A stretch of DNA of 64,000 nucleotides, taken from the NCBI GenBank assembly GCA_021432605.1, contig MU271144.1, forward strand, positions 1-64,000, given 5' to 3'. The notes beneath the pieces are model-generated. The model was not told the DNA's origin and did not search any database. It saw nothing but the letters and a program-made list of their open reading frames with translations. The DNA comes from Coniochaeta sp. PMI_546 (taxonomy: Eukaryota; Ascomycota; Sordariomycetes; Coniochaetales; Coniochaetaceae). Made by a program: the position numbers and the translations under genes. Shown piece by piece: positions 35,323-45,807 of this stretch (position 1 is its first letter; each line of letters opens with the position of its first letter).

Positions 35323-36495
35323 TAATTAGCTTTTTGCCTATGGCCTTTTCGAATTTCTTTTCCGTTTCTTGGTACGCATTAGCGAAGTTTAAGCGAGGGA
35401 CTATGAAGTCTGATCTATACAGCTCACTTCATGTTTCCAAGGCCCCTTGTGACCTTGTGATGCTGCCGGCGAGCGGACTGAACAGGACATCGGCGGCGCA
35501 ACCACCTCTCAAACACCTAGTTGCCTCCGTTCCTAGCTTTCCAGGGAGTGCATCTAATAGGCATGACATACTAACGAGCTTCGATCATCATAGTATCCGG
35601 CGGTCAAACTTGGACCAATTTTCTTGGTTAGCGTGCTCGCCGCTTTTTGGGGCTCAATCCCATCCCACCAGCTTAGCTCACGGCTCAACATGCATCAGCC
35701 CTCATAACGCCTTTTCCCCCACCACATAGTAAGTCAGGGACCAGAGGTATCATAGGTCCTCGATCAAAAATGCTTGTACATCCATAAATACATTTGCCAG
35801 GACGGCAGAACCTTTTTCCTTTCTTCGACTACGGCACTTTGCCGGGGCGTCGGTAGTACTCGATGTCTCGTCTATTCAGAATTAGGGCTTATTCCACGCG
35901 TGCAATTCGATGAGGGCGGCTGTCCACCCGGCGCGAGCCTACGCAAACATGCCCAACAGGCGCCGTGTAGTGACACTGCAAGGGGGTGCTCCCGCAACTG
36001 TACCGAATCACCTGCTCATCAAAGTCAAGTGGCTCAGCAATTCCGCCGGAACGGCCTTGTATTGTCATAGGCCGAAGCATATGTTGAAATGGCGATGGGT
36101 GAGACGGTGACCTGCCGGAAGTCTATGCCGGCTGTGCGGGCTACCATGTTGACTCCCATATTGACAAGTCTGCGGCGGGTGCGGTGACTTAGCTGGTGTG
36201 GAACAACGTTTTTTTGTTTTGCGGCTTCCGCATATCATGAGGTATATGTTGGAGCTCTCGATGGGGTGCGTAGACACTAGAATCAAGACAGTCATACGGT
36301 GGCTGCGGCATTATATACTAAGGTAGACGTACTAGCGACATAATCGAAACATATCCGTATGAGGCAATTTGCAAGTCCTGACTTGTTGAATAGTACATTA
36401 TATAGGAGCAGTGCGGTCCAATTCTAGGCTAACATCAACCAGTCAGTGGTTTTTTTTTTGTGGGAATGACAGGCAAGCAACAAGGATATGTAGCT
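35323..36495. other. Convergent 3' intergenic region with poly-T run
   Basis: This lies between the 3' ends of the LDH gene and the Thr-rich protein gene. A run of ten or more T occurs near 36448-36457. No coding motif was recognised. Confidence 0.5.
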
Positions 36496-37764
36496 TCAAG
36501 ACACAGAGGCAGAGACTGTTGTGGTTGCCGCACAGCTATAAACAAGGCGCGTGGTCGGGACCGTGGCTGTCACCGTCACCGTTCCGAAGATATACCTAGT
36601 CCGATGCACTGTCGTAGACGTAGACGGCGTAGAGGTTGTCTCTGTGCCCGACGATATTGGCGGCAAGCTCACTGGCACACTGCTTGTATCAGTCGTCGAC
36701 TCCGTCTGACGCCTGACTTTACTTGCTGGAAGAGTGGGCGGTAGAGTTATCGTTGGTCTAGTGCTCGTCACAGGAGGCCTACTAGGCAGACCACATGCAA
36801 GAACACTGACGATGGTCGTAGTAGATGGCCAGGCTGTTCTCGTGAGATTGTATGTAACGGTTGTATCATACGTTGAAGTGCTGCATTCATACCGCTGGAC
36901 TGTCGCCGCCGCCGTCGCATTGACGAGGACGACACTATATGTGGTCCTAGTTAAATGGACTGTTGAAATCCGGACGGAGTTGCTGACTCCAGTTTCAGTG
37001 GTTGCTAGCGTCGTCGTCGAGTTTGTGATCTGCCGCATGACCTTTCCTACCTTCGCACTTGATGTCACTCCTGATGTGGTGAACGGAGGTGCAAGGGGCG
37101 CTGTAGTCGGCAAAGCCCCCGGAATCCCCAGCCCTCCCAGCCCAAAAGGACAGCTGATAGTGGAAGTGGCAGTCACGGTGCTTGAATAGCTAGTCAGAGT
37201 ATATGGTACGGTAGTTGTCGCGTCGGTTGTGAGCAGGTAGGCCAAAGTAAATGAGCACTGATAGCTGGTCCGGCTGTATGGGGTAGTCTGCACAGCTGTA
37301 CTAACGACCCAAATCGTTCTCGTCCGCGTAACTCTTGGACTAGTTGTGGGGGCTACAACCGTTGAGGTCGGTATTGTGGGCAAGATGGGAGTAGTGGTGG
37401 AGGTCGGAGACTCGCTTCCCTGTCGTTTGGTAATGTCAAAGCCAGTTTCGATTTCGGGAAGGGCTTGAAGTGCAGGGCTTGCTGTCGCCGGGTTGGTTGT
37501 GAACACGGTCCGTGTGCAGTTCAAGCTCTCCACAATAACCACGGAGCTCAACCAGACTGATCTCGTACTCGTCTTTGTGAGAGTCACGGTCGTCGGACCT
37601 AGGGGTAGAGAGGTAACAGTGAGAGTAGATGTGACAGTCACGGTTGGGGTGGTAGAAGGATCATCGTGAACCTCACGAAGAACGTTGGTGTCGGCGACAG
37701 CAATTTGTCCTAACAGTAGGAGCCAAAGTCTTATTGCAAAAACGATGATCTTGTGAAGAGCCAT
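36496..37764 (-). CDS. Secreted Thr/Ser-rich protein with repeated Kex2-like sites
   Basis: An intronless frame encodes 422 residues. Residues 1-24 form a signal peptide. The rest is extremely Thr/Ser/Val-rich and has few cysteines. Dibasic or basic sites followed by Gln occur at 113-115 (KRQ), 243-245 (MRQ) and 351-353 (RRQ), each followed by a Ser/Thr-rich stretch. Between them, related modules recur: a TR(T/S)xxxxV segment, a Cys after about 15-25 residues, then another Val/Thr-rich strand. This suggests a precursor cut by kexin into several similar O-glycosylated units, or a cell-wall repeat protein. No GPI signal is obvious. I recognise no named family. Confidence 0.82.
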   Translation of the reverse strand: MALHKIIVFAIRLWLLLLGQIAVADTNVLREVHDDPSTTPTVTVTSTLTVTSLPLGPTTVTLTKTSTRSVWLSSVVIVESLNCTRTVFTTNPATASPALQALPEIETGFDITKRQGSESPTSTTTPILPTIPTSTVVAPTTSPRVTRTRTIWVVSTAVQTTPYSRTSYQCSFTLAYLLTTDATTTVPYTLTSYSSTVTATSTISCPFGLGGLGIPGALPTTAPLAPPFTTSGVTSSAKVGKVMRQITNSTTTLATTETGVSNSVRISTVHLTRTTYSVVLVNATAAATVQRYECSTSTYDTTVTYNLTRTAWPSTTTIVSVLACGLPSRPPVTSTRPTITLPPTLPASKVRRQTESTTDTSSVPVSLPPISSGTETTSTPSTSTTVHRTRYIFGTVTVTATVPTTRLVYSCAATTTVSASVS

Positions 37765-37864
37765 TGTGCTGCTCCCAAAGGACTGAAGATTATTGCCTGA
37801 CCTGATTTGGAATGTTGGGACGTTGGAACGTAAGGCTCAGCTAGCTATCACAAGCTTGGGACCG

Positions 37865-37870
37865 TATATA
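37865..37870 (-). promoter_or_regulatory. TATA-like element of the Thr-rich protein gene
   Basis: TATATA lies about 100 bp upstream of the ATG at 37764. Confidence 0.4.
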
Positions 37871-38429
37871 AGTGCTCAACCCCTGCAGCTCCCGGTTGCG
37901 GTCCGTGACTTAATACCCAGGTGTCAGTAAGTGCACATTACATACATTACTACTGCAGGGCGACGCGTATGTATGCATATAATTACCCCCCAAGATGTCG
38001 GCAAATCAAGCAAGCCCCTGAAGTAAAGTGAAAAAGCTTGATTACACTTCTGGCTCAAAAGAACGGCACATTTCCGGGGAGAGCCAGAGTGCGTCCCATT
38101 CAGGAGAGCGGTGCCGAGATTTAGTTGGTTGTTCGGTAATTTAATTCCAGCGGTGTATGTTACGGGTGCTGACATCTAATGCCGTTCTGGGGAATACGGG
38201 GATAAATCGAGGACGCATATTGGGATGACGACTACTCCGCAAGATTTCAGCAAAGGCAGAGAAGTGAATCCACTGAGGCTAGATTAAGAATTCAGAGAAC
38301 ATGTTTCTAGGTACTTGCCGGTTAATTCCATCCATGAGGTGCGAGCGCTCAACACACTCCCATATTGCGGGACGATGGTATGCCAGGACTGGAGATCCAA
38401 AATGTTGACTTTATAGGCGATAGACCATA
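37871..38429. other. Intergenic region, nothing recognised
   Basis: This separates two minus-strand genes and shows no coding motif or repeat. Confidence 0.5.
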
Positions 38430-39787
38430 TCAAGAGAAGGCAACCGTGGCTCCTTTGACGTGCGACTCCCTCGCCAACTCGATGATCCTTATCCCATCTC
38501 TCGCAGTTACTGGATCGACATCTAGCTCTGCATTGCCACGGACAGCCTGAACAATGTTCTCATAGAACCCTCGGTACCAACCGGGCAAACTCGGATACTT
38601 TCCCACATACAGCTGTGCATCAGTATCAAGCTTTTGGCTCTTGGCATCGAACTCTGTCGTGGTAGATAAAGTGCCCCAAATAGCCTCAGGTTCGCGACCG
38701 TAATCTTCGGCGATCGCCGCCTCTCCTGGAGCCGCAATGGCCTTTTCTTCCTGAGGATCAGTTCCGAACTGGGTTATCGTCAATCTATATGTTCTTCATG
38801 AATACGCAAGTATTGATGCACCGTACCTTGATATATGAGCCTTTGGTGCCACGAACGAAAAACTTCAACTGATGTTTGAGTGGCGTGATGATGCCGGCCT
38901 TGATAGTCACGAGCAGGTTGTTCTGGGTACCCGAATACTGCAGGATGATTGTGAATGTGTCATCGACGTCGCTCTGAACCCCACGGTTCGCACGGAGGAA
39001 GGCAGTCACTGAAAGCGGTCTTCCGAAAAGAACTAATGCCTGATCGATCGTGTGAGATCCTTTCAAAGTGTTTTAGCATTCGAGCGTTTATACTGTGACG
39101 ATGACCGCTCATTACCAATGCCATATAGCATGCCTTCACCCAGAGAGTACTCTTTCTTCGTCCAGCCGGATATCCATGTGGGTGATGGGATGTCGTAGTG
39201 GAGTTCAGCTTCTCGGATATCACCCAGAGCATTCTGGCTCAAAAGGTGGCGCAGTGTACGAAAATCGCTGTCCAGTCTCCGATCTGTGGACACGTTCAGC
39301 GACCACGGGCTTCAGGCCAGATACATTGGATCAGGCATACTCTGGAAGACAGTGAGCAGCTTGCCCTTGGCCTTGGCTAGGGCGATGAGCTTGTCTGCTG
39401 CGTCACTGGTAGCAGTGAAGGGCTTTTCAACCACAACTGGCGATATTTAAGCACAAATCTGATATCGCGGTCATCAAGCGGGAGGTCATTACCATGCTTT
39501 CCGCTGTTCAAGCTCCGCTCGACGAACTCCTCGTGAGCATGACTGCAGATGACAACGAGGTCAGTAGCCGGGTCCCCGAAGAACTCCTCTGCCGTGCGAT
39601 AGTGCTTCGCCTGAGGGAAGTCGACGGTGCAGTGACCCCATCCTGATGTGGGCGACCCGTCAGTCGGAGCCGCTGCTCTCTGCAGAAAAGCGTGGACCTG
39701 TAGATCGGGATTTGGTAGAATAAAGGGCAAATGGAAGCACTTGGCAGAAAAGCCGTACCCAATAATTCCAACCTTTATCGGTGACAT
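38430..39787 (-). CDS. Gfo/Idh/MocA-family oxidoreductase
   Basis: Five exons (39787-39493, 39436-39341, 39283-39116, 39059-38827, 38768-38430) join to 376 residues; introns are 56, 57, 56 and 58 bp. The N-terminal Rossmann loop is KVGIIGYGFSAKCFHLPF. The joins restore GKHVVVEKPFTA (the conserved EKP motif) and FQNRRLDSDF, then MLYGIGSHTIDQ in the C-terminal domain with the usual substrate-side His. Length is normal for this family, which oxidises or reduces sugars, inositols and similar compounds with NAD(P). The substrate is unknown. Confidence 0.93.
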
Positions 39788-40265
39788 CTCGCAATGTCAC
39801 AGGCAGGCGCCGAGGTGAATCTGGGAAGAAGCTAGGCAATCGACGAAGGGTTGATAGAACAAAACGTTCAGAGGTCCAGAAACACGGATGGAATGACCGT
39901 GTCTTCACCGGCTAAATTGAAGGCCTTCTCCTCTCGTTGTCTCCTAGGTCCATGTATAAACGGACGTATGGTATGGCATGTAGAAAGGCTAGTGCAATAC
40001 CTACAGAATAAAAGGTTAGTCAGGCGGTCGTCTTGGTCAAGGTCACACTATTTTGTGTACATGCATTATCCTGGATGCAGTGCCGGACTATTTCCGGGGT
40101 CTTTAATGTCGTGTCAGCAACGACCCGCAACCCCACACGATGTTGCAGCATGATGACGTGCCCAAGGTAGGTGGATATTGCATCGTCCTCGCAGCACATT
40201 GTCGTAAGACCTATCCAATTTTGGAATTGAATAAGCATAACATTTAACGTGTACTCACATTCGAC
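39788..40265. other. Divergent promoter region, Gfo/Idh/MocA and PEBP genes
   Basis: The flanking genes start in opposite directions 478 bp apart, so both promoters lie here. No clear factor site was picked out. Confidence 0.5.
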
Positions 40266-40988
40266 ATGAGTCAAGGTACAGACAATGACGCGGTGAAGCA
40301 GTCCCTCAAGAACGCCGATCTGATCCCAGGACCAGCTGAGGGCCTGCTCGGAAACTTGAAACCTACGGTGAACCTAGAAGTCTCATACGCTGGTAACGTT
40401 GTCGAGCTCGGTACCAGGCTCCCTGCTAGCGAATGCAAAGTCGCACCGGCCATATCTTTTGCTGCTGAGGTATATCGTCTCCTTCTCAGGTCAATATGGG
40501 AGGGGGGAAGGGGGCATCTCGGGCCGCTGCTAACCCCATCACGAGCAGGGACATGGTGTTGGTTCTCGAGCCTCGTATACACTGATTATGGTTGACTGTG
40601 ACGCCTCGTCTCCTGACCAGGGCTTCTTTTGTCACTGGGTACTGCCTGGCTTGACGCCCCTCACCTCTAGCAGTGAGCACATAGTGGCCCAGACCAAGTG
40701 GGCTCTCACATCATACCTAGGACCGACACTTGATGAAGGGTGCGTACCCTGGCCAGCCTCAGAACCCGCCCAAACCCTATGCAGATATATTGACTAAAGA
40801 CATATAGGTCGGATCCTCACAGATACATCTTCCTTCTCTACCGCGAGCCAAGAAATCTGGATATGAGCAAGAACGACGTAGACGGAGACGAACCCCATCA
40901 ACGTCGACACTTCAAGCCTTCAGTATTTGCTGAAAAGCATGGTTTGGCCCTGGTTGGGGTGAATTGGATGACATGCCACGCGGATTGA
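40266..40988 (+). CDS. PEBP-family protein (phosphatidylethanolamine-binding-like)
   Basis: Exons 40266-40469, 40549-40739 and 40808-40988 join to 191 residues; introns are 79 and 68 bp. The N-terminus (QSLKNADLIPG) and SECKVAPAISFA match fungal PEBP proteins. YTLIMVDCDASSPDQG is the ligand-site DPDAPSP motif with changes (Pro to Cys, Pro to Ser). CHWVLPGL and, after the second join, GSDPHRYIFLLY complete the family core. FAEKHGLALVGVNWM ends it. The donor GTGCGT and acceptor TAG of intron 2 were chosen to restore DEGSDPHRY. Fungal relatives include carboxypeptidase Y inhibitor-like proteins. Function here is unknown. Confidence 0.9.
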
Positions 40989-41788
40989 CGCCTGGCGTTT
41001 TCTCATCTGGAGGAGGGAGGACTGGGAAGTGGTAAGCTTGGCCAAAACAATTGTTCCCAGGACAACGATATTTATCAGAATCGTCCTACGATGTTTAACC
41101 TACTGCTTGATGTCGTGTTGACGAGTGTAAACCTGTGTCTCTTTAATTCATGACTCACAGACCACCGTTGTTGTATCGCAATGTCGGCAAACGTCAACGT
41201 GTAACCTTCCGACACATGGCTAGCGAGATTAAAATAGGCGGGCTTCCGTGATCCTTCTAATCAAACTACTTGCGAAGGACGCATGGTCACTTTTCTTTTG
41301 ACGTGGAAATTGCTCGGAGAATTATTGGACAGATCTTGGAGCCAGGGAGAGAGTTATGTTGTCTTTGTACAGTGTGTAGACGCTTCGATTTCGGGGTTGA
41401 AAGCCCAGTAGAACGATACTTAGAGGCGTAATGATGGTAGCAGAGTATGCCGTTTTGTCGTGTGACAAGTGAAAGGCAAGTGATGGCGTTTCCCCCGAGG
41501 CAAAGCAGTTCAATTTTATGGTGTGAGCATTCCAGAATCAAGAGAACAATACTAAGCACAAGCCCAATCTAGTGTAGATAGAACAATATTAACCCGGGCC
41601 ATTGTGCTCCGGTGAACAGGAAAGTTGAATGCAAGTCGAGAAAGGATTTAAAACCTAAGATCCCATTTGGTTCCATAGTCGTTGCTCGTTTCCCAGACCT
41701 TCAACTTTCGATACTCCCGGTTTTGGGTCTAGCCGTCGCGATTTCAGGATCTCGGCTCGCTGCGCAGTACCAAACACTAACCGCGACC
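40989..41788. other. Intergenic region upstream of the P450
   Basis: No gene was recognised. The frame upstream of the P450 ATG is open back to 41612 but has no in-frame ATG before 41789. Confidence 0.5.
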
Positions 41789-43454
41789 ATGCTATCTCTG
41801 TTGAATATGACAGACCTTTCCTGGTGGTTCGAGCCTACGATGGGGACATACGTTGCTACGGCTGTAGGACTCGTCTTTGCCATCACTATTATCTGGGCCG
41901 TCAAACGGGGACCATCTTACGATCCCAGCGAGCCACCACTGATCAAACCAAAGATTCCAGTGTTTGGACACTTTATTGGAATCATGCTAAATCGAGTACA
42001 CTACTTCAATATGGTCTATGAGGGCAACAAAGTGCCGATCGCGACTCTCCCGATGCCCGAAAACAACATGTACGTCATCTTCTCGGCGCCCATGCAGCAG
42101 ATAGCTATGCGATCCAATTCTATGGCTGCGAACGCCAGGACAGTCGAGCTCATTCCGCGACTCTTTGGTGTTAAGATGAAGACGCTGCTCGGTTGGCTCG
42201 GAAGAGATGGCATCCACGAGGATATGACGCCTTCAATGATGAAAGTCTTTGGAACGACGTTGTCGGGGGATTCTCTGAACAATATGACCACCAAGGCACT
42301 AGCCGAGGTGGGCTTGATTCTGAACAATATTGGAGAAGAGGGCTTGCACATTGAAAATCTATACTTATGGCTTCGATACCACATAAGCCATGCCGTCTCG
42401 GTGGCACTGTTCGGGACCAAGCACAATCCGTATTACAATTCTCGGGAAATCGTCGATGCACAGTGGTATGTGGCATGCTCCTAAGACGATTGTTGTTGCT
42501 GACATTTAGATCAGGGACTTCGAGGCCGGTCTAGGTCCCTTGGTTCTAGGGTTTTTACCTTCCATTGTCGCTCGAACAGCATACTTGGCTAGGGCTAAGG
42601 TTCATGAGGCGTTGAGGCCCTATTACGAAGGAAAGCATGATCAAGACGAAGGTGTTAGCGATCTGGTCAAAGAACGCGGTCGTCTCTTCAGGAAATGGGA
42701 CACGTCTGTGGATCAGCTCTCGAAGAACGAAATATCAGTTATGTTGGCGGCTACAACAAACACGATCCCGACTATGTTCTGGTACATAGCCCACGTCTGG
42801 ACGAGACCCGAACTAGTCGACGAGCTCCGTACCGAGGTCTCTTCCGTCATTCCTGCTCTCCGTGAGCCTACTGGAGTCCGACGGACGCCCCCTCATGGGC
42901 TGAGGGAAATAACCATCAATTTCTCGAGGCTTGATGCGAGCTGTCCATTGCTAGGGAGTTGTTATCGCGAAGCAGTGCGTCTTTCGAGCCAGATCCTCAC
43001 TCTTCGCAAAGTTGCGCATGACATGGTGATCTCGGACTCTGACGGGAAGTCATACCTGCTGAAGGCAGGTAACGACGTGATGATCCCAGCAAAGGTGGTG
43101 CACAGGGACGCAGACACCTGGGGCGACCACGTGGAAGACTTCAGTCCACGACGCTTTCTTCCAGATCCTGACGGTAACAAAGAAGTCGACAAACTGAAAA
43201 AAATATCGTTCGTTCCATTCGGCGGAGGGAAGCACTACTGCCCGGGCCGCAACTTTGCATTCGCTGAGAACTTGGCTGTCATGGCCGCCTTGCTCCTGGG
43301 GTTCGAGCTTGAAGGCCTCGACAAGGACAATTTACGCATGGAGGACTCGAAGATGGGACAGGCTGCCAAACCCGTGCCTGGCTTCGAGGGAGGCCCTTGT
43401 GTGATTAGACGAAGAGAGGGCTGGGAGCACATCGAATGGAAGTTCGCCAAGTAG
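41789..43454 (+). CDS. Cytochrome P450, microsomal, CYP7/CYP8-like
   Basis: Exons 41789-42465 and 42515-43454 join across a 49-bp intron to give 538 residues. The acceptor ATCAG was chosen over TTTAG, which would create a stop. A membrane anchor lies near residues 20-38 (VATAVGLVFAITIIWAV), followed by a Pro-rich hinge. The I-helix has LAATTNTIP, the K-helix YREAVR (ExxR) and the haem loop FGGGKHYCPGR with Cys468. The weak Thr pair of the I-helix and the overall pattern recall the CYP7/8B or prostacyclin-synthase-like group found in fungi. The substrate is unknown. Confidence 0.92.
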
Positions 43455-44926
43455 TCTGGTGTGTGAATCCTCGTCACCTTTGGAGTAAAGCCACGAAGGT
43501 CTGGACACGATGCGCCTCAGAGGTTTTAGGTTGACTGAGGTGGTACTATGTGCCTATTTGTCGGCGGTCGCTCTAGCGTATACATATGACTCTCCTTAAA
43601 CGGGCGACCCCTATCTTTGCTCCCCTAGTTGTTCAAGCTCAAGCATGTGTGGCAAGATATTCCTTCGGTGAAGTGGTGGCAAAAGCTCGGACGTTCCAAC
43701 TCTCAGCTCGGTACCCGTCGTGTCATCTGCTCAACCGGGATGGTGGACTTGAACTTGCGTGAAATTGTTATCATGTCCAAGTCTCGGCCCCTGATAGCGG
43801 TTTCTTTTTTTCTCATTGGCTGTCATATCCCAAGGTGGTTGTTTGCAACGGACACATGGCGCGGCAGCATGATTCCAGGCAATTCGCCCGGTGGTCATAT
43901 GTTGAGGCTTCAAACCTGGGCGAAGAGTCTTGTAAACAAGGGTTGAGCGATGCATCGAATATACTCATCCGCCATACCTTTTGGTATCAGGAATGCTCCA
44001 CTAATAGTACGTCTTTAGGCGGATGCCTGGCTCTTTGTCGAAGGTCTTGTTTCCTTCTAGAACAAGCGCCACATGGCCTGTTCGATGGTTGACGCATAGA
44101 ACGTTCAAAGAAGTCTCTGCACCTGATGCTCTTGTAGGTTGCATACACGTGTACGTGGCAGGGCATGGCATGGCAAAGCTACCTCGAGGATGTGATGAGA
44201 TCCGGTTTCTATGCGGATGCAGGTGCAGCAGGTCCTCAAGGGCATCAGAAGCTGCCGAAAGTGGCTGCATGGTGTGCACAGCATTGGATGGTTTCAAACA
44301 AGACAGCGGACGAATGATAGGACAAGAAAGGCTCGTAGACTGCATTCGCTACATTGGTGGTTGCACCGCCGTATGACCCGGCCAACATGTGAAAGGTCAG
44401 CCGGGAGAGTACGTCCGTATATGTTGGCATAGTATGTGTACACCCCATCGTGAATACCGCACTCTTGTTGGCGTCTTGCTCGTGATCCATTTGCGTCTTT
44501 TCTATACTATCTTTACTGAATTGCGTTCTCAACTCTTTCAGTGATCGTGAGGTTCCTCTGAGGACTCAATTCTGGCCATATCCTTGGCAGCCATAAGGAA
44601 CATGCACTGGGCAATTTCCTCTTTCTGTAGTCTCTATTGAAAGCTTCCGATGAGTAAGAGGCGGTACCGCGAGTCAGCTGGAGGTGGAAAGAATCCCAAT
44701 GCAGATTCCATGGAGGGTTTTCGGCAATCCCGACTGGCTGATCCTCCTCGGCTGCTGGCGGTGGTTGCCGTTGGAGGATTGGAACTGGAGGGTACCGATG
44801 TGCGTAGTAACACACATATTAGCTAAGAACCCTACTGGGAATCCTTCTTTTCAGGTGATATGTTCTTGACATCATACCATGTGTATAGCTGAAATCTTGC
44901 AAGCCTCTGCTGCTCCAGATGATTAT
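43455..44926. other. Gene-poor interval
   Basis: Only overlapping short frames without motifs occur between the P450 and the small gene at 44927. No repeats were seen. Confidence 0.5.
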
Positions 44927-45183
44927 TTAGCGTTTGGTAGTGAAAAGTAGTTCCTTGACCACCTCAGCATACGACGCCTTGAACTTCGCGCGGACAGGGG
45001 TTGGATGCCCGGCGGGGTCCTCCGTAGCTATGTCATAAGTACCCGATAGGCCCTTATCACGCGGCAGTCGATCCCAGGGCACGGAGTTTGGTGTACCTGA
45101 TGCCGCTCCTGAAATTAAAATATGCCAAGGATACCGAGGGGGATATGCATATTGAGTACCTTACTCCATGTACGGTTCTTCAT
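44927..45183 (-). CDS. Possible small basic protein of 66 residues, two exons
   Basis: ATG at 45183 with 19 coding bases (MKNRTW) joins, across a 56-bp intron (GTAAGG..TTCAG at 45164-45109), an open frame of 59 codons ending at TAA (44929-44927). The product is 66 residues and basic, with SVPWDRLPRDKGLSGTYD and a helical-looking VRAKFKASYAEVVKELLF end. Splice sites are good and the amino-acid composition looks protein-like. I recognise no family. It could be a genuine small gene or the last two exons of a decayed larger one. Confidence 0.4.
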
Positions 45184-45807
45184 TCGTTTCTAGTGTACAC
45201 TAGTTATCGAGGCGGCGATTCCCAGTCTTCCAGAACATTCATTCCTCGGTTGCGAGGTAATTAGTACGCGCATCCTGGCTGCAGTAGCCTTGAAAGTCGC
45301 GGGGAAAAATACCGCTAGCGATAGACTCGTGGTGCATGCTTTCGCCAAAACCCTCTGGCGCGCTTCTCTTATCTAGCTGCATACCGCTATCTCCTCTCCA
45401 TCGCGGCAACCAATCAACAACTGCCTAGCCCTTGTGGTAGGGTGGGACAGGGTCGCACCTCTCCCCCTGCCCCCACAAGAGCCTGCCACTGGCATATCCC
45501 CCACCCCAGCCTGTCAGGTAGGATCGTCTCCAACTCGACCCATCGACCCTTCGCTCTGGTCTTGGATTTTCCTAAAGTTACAACCACCAAGCATTACATC
45601 GCCGAGACCACTGGTCCTGCGATAAAGACGAAAGACGATCCTCGGGTGCTTCTTGTTAGTCCATCAAGCATAACCCAGGATTGAGCACACATCACAGCAC
45701 CGGTCTGCGGTCTGATTTGGGTTTCGAATGAGACATCGTTTCGCTCAAGTTCCGGCGCGGGGTGCTGTAGCGACCGAACTTCCCAAACTACCGACCCTGG
45801 TCCATCC
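45184..45807. other. Upstream region of the Zn2Cys6 gene
   Basis: This holds the promoter of the Zn2Cys6 regulator and of the small gene, which are divergent. No reliable site was picked out. Confidence 0.5.

Noticed and set aside
44513-44815. 100-codon minus-strand Pro-rich frame
   Set aside because: No start context, splice partner or family motif.
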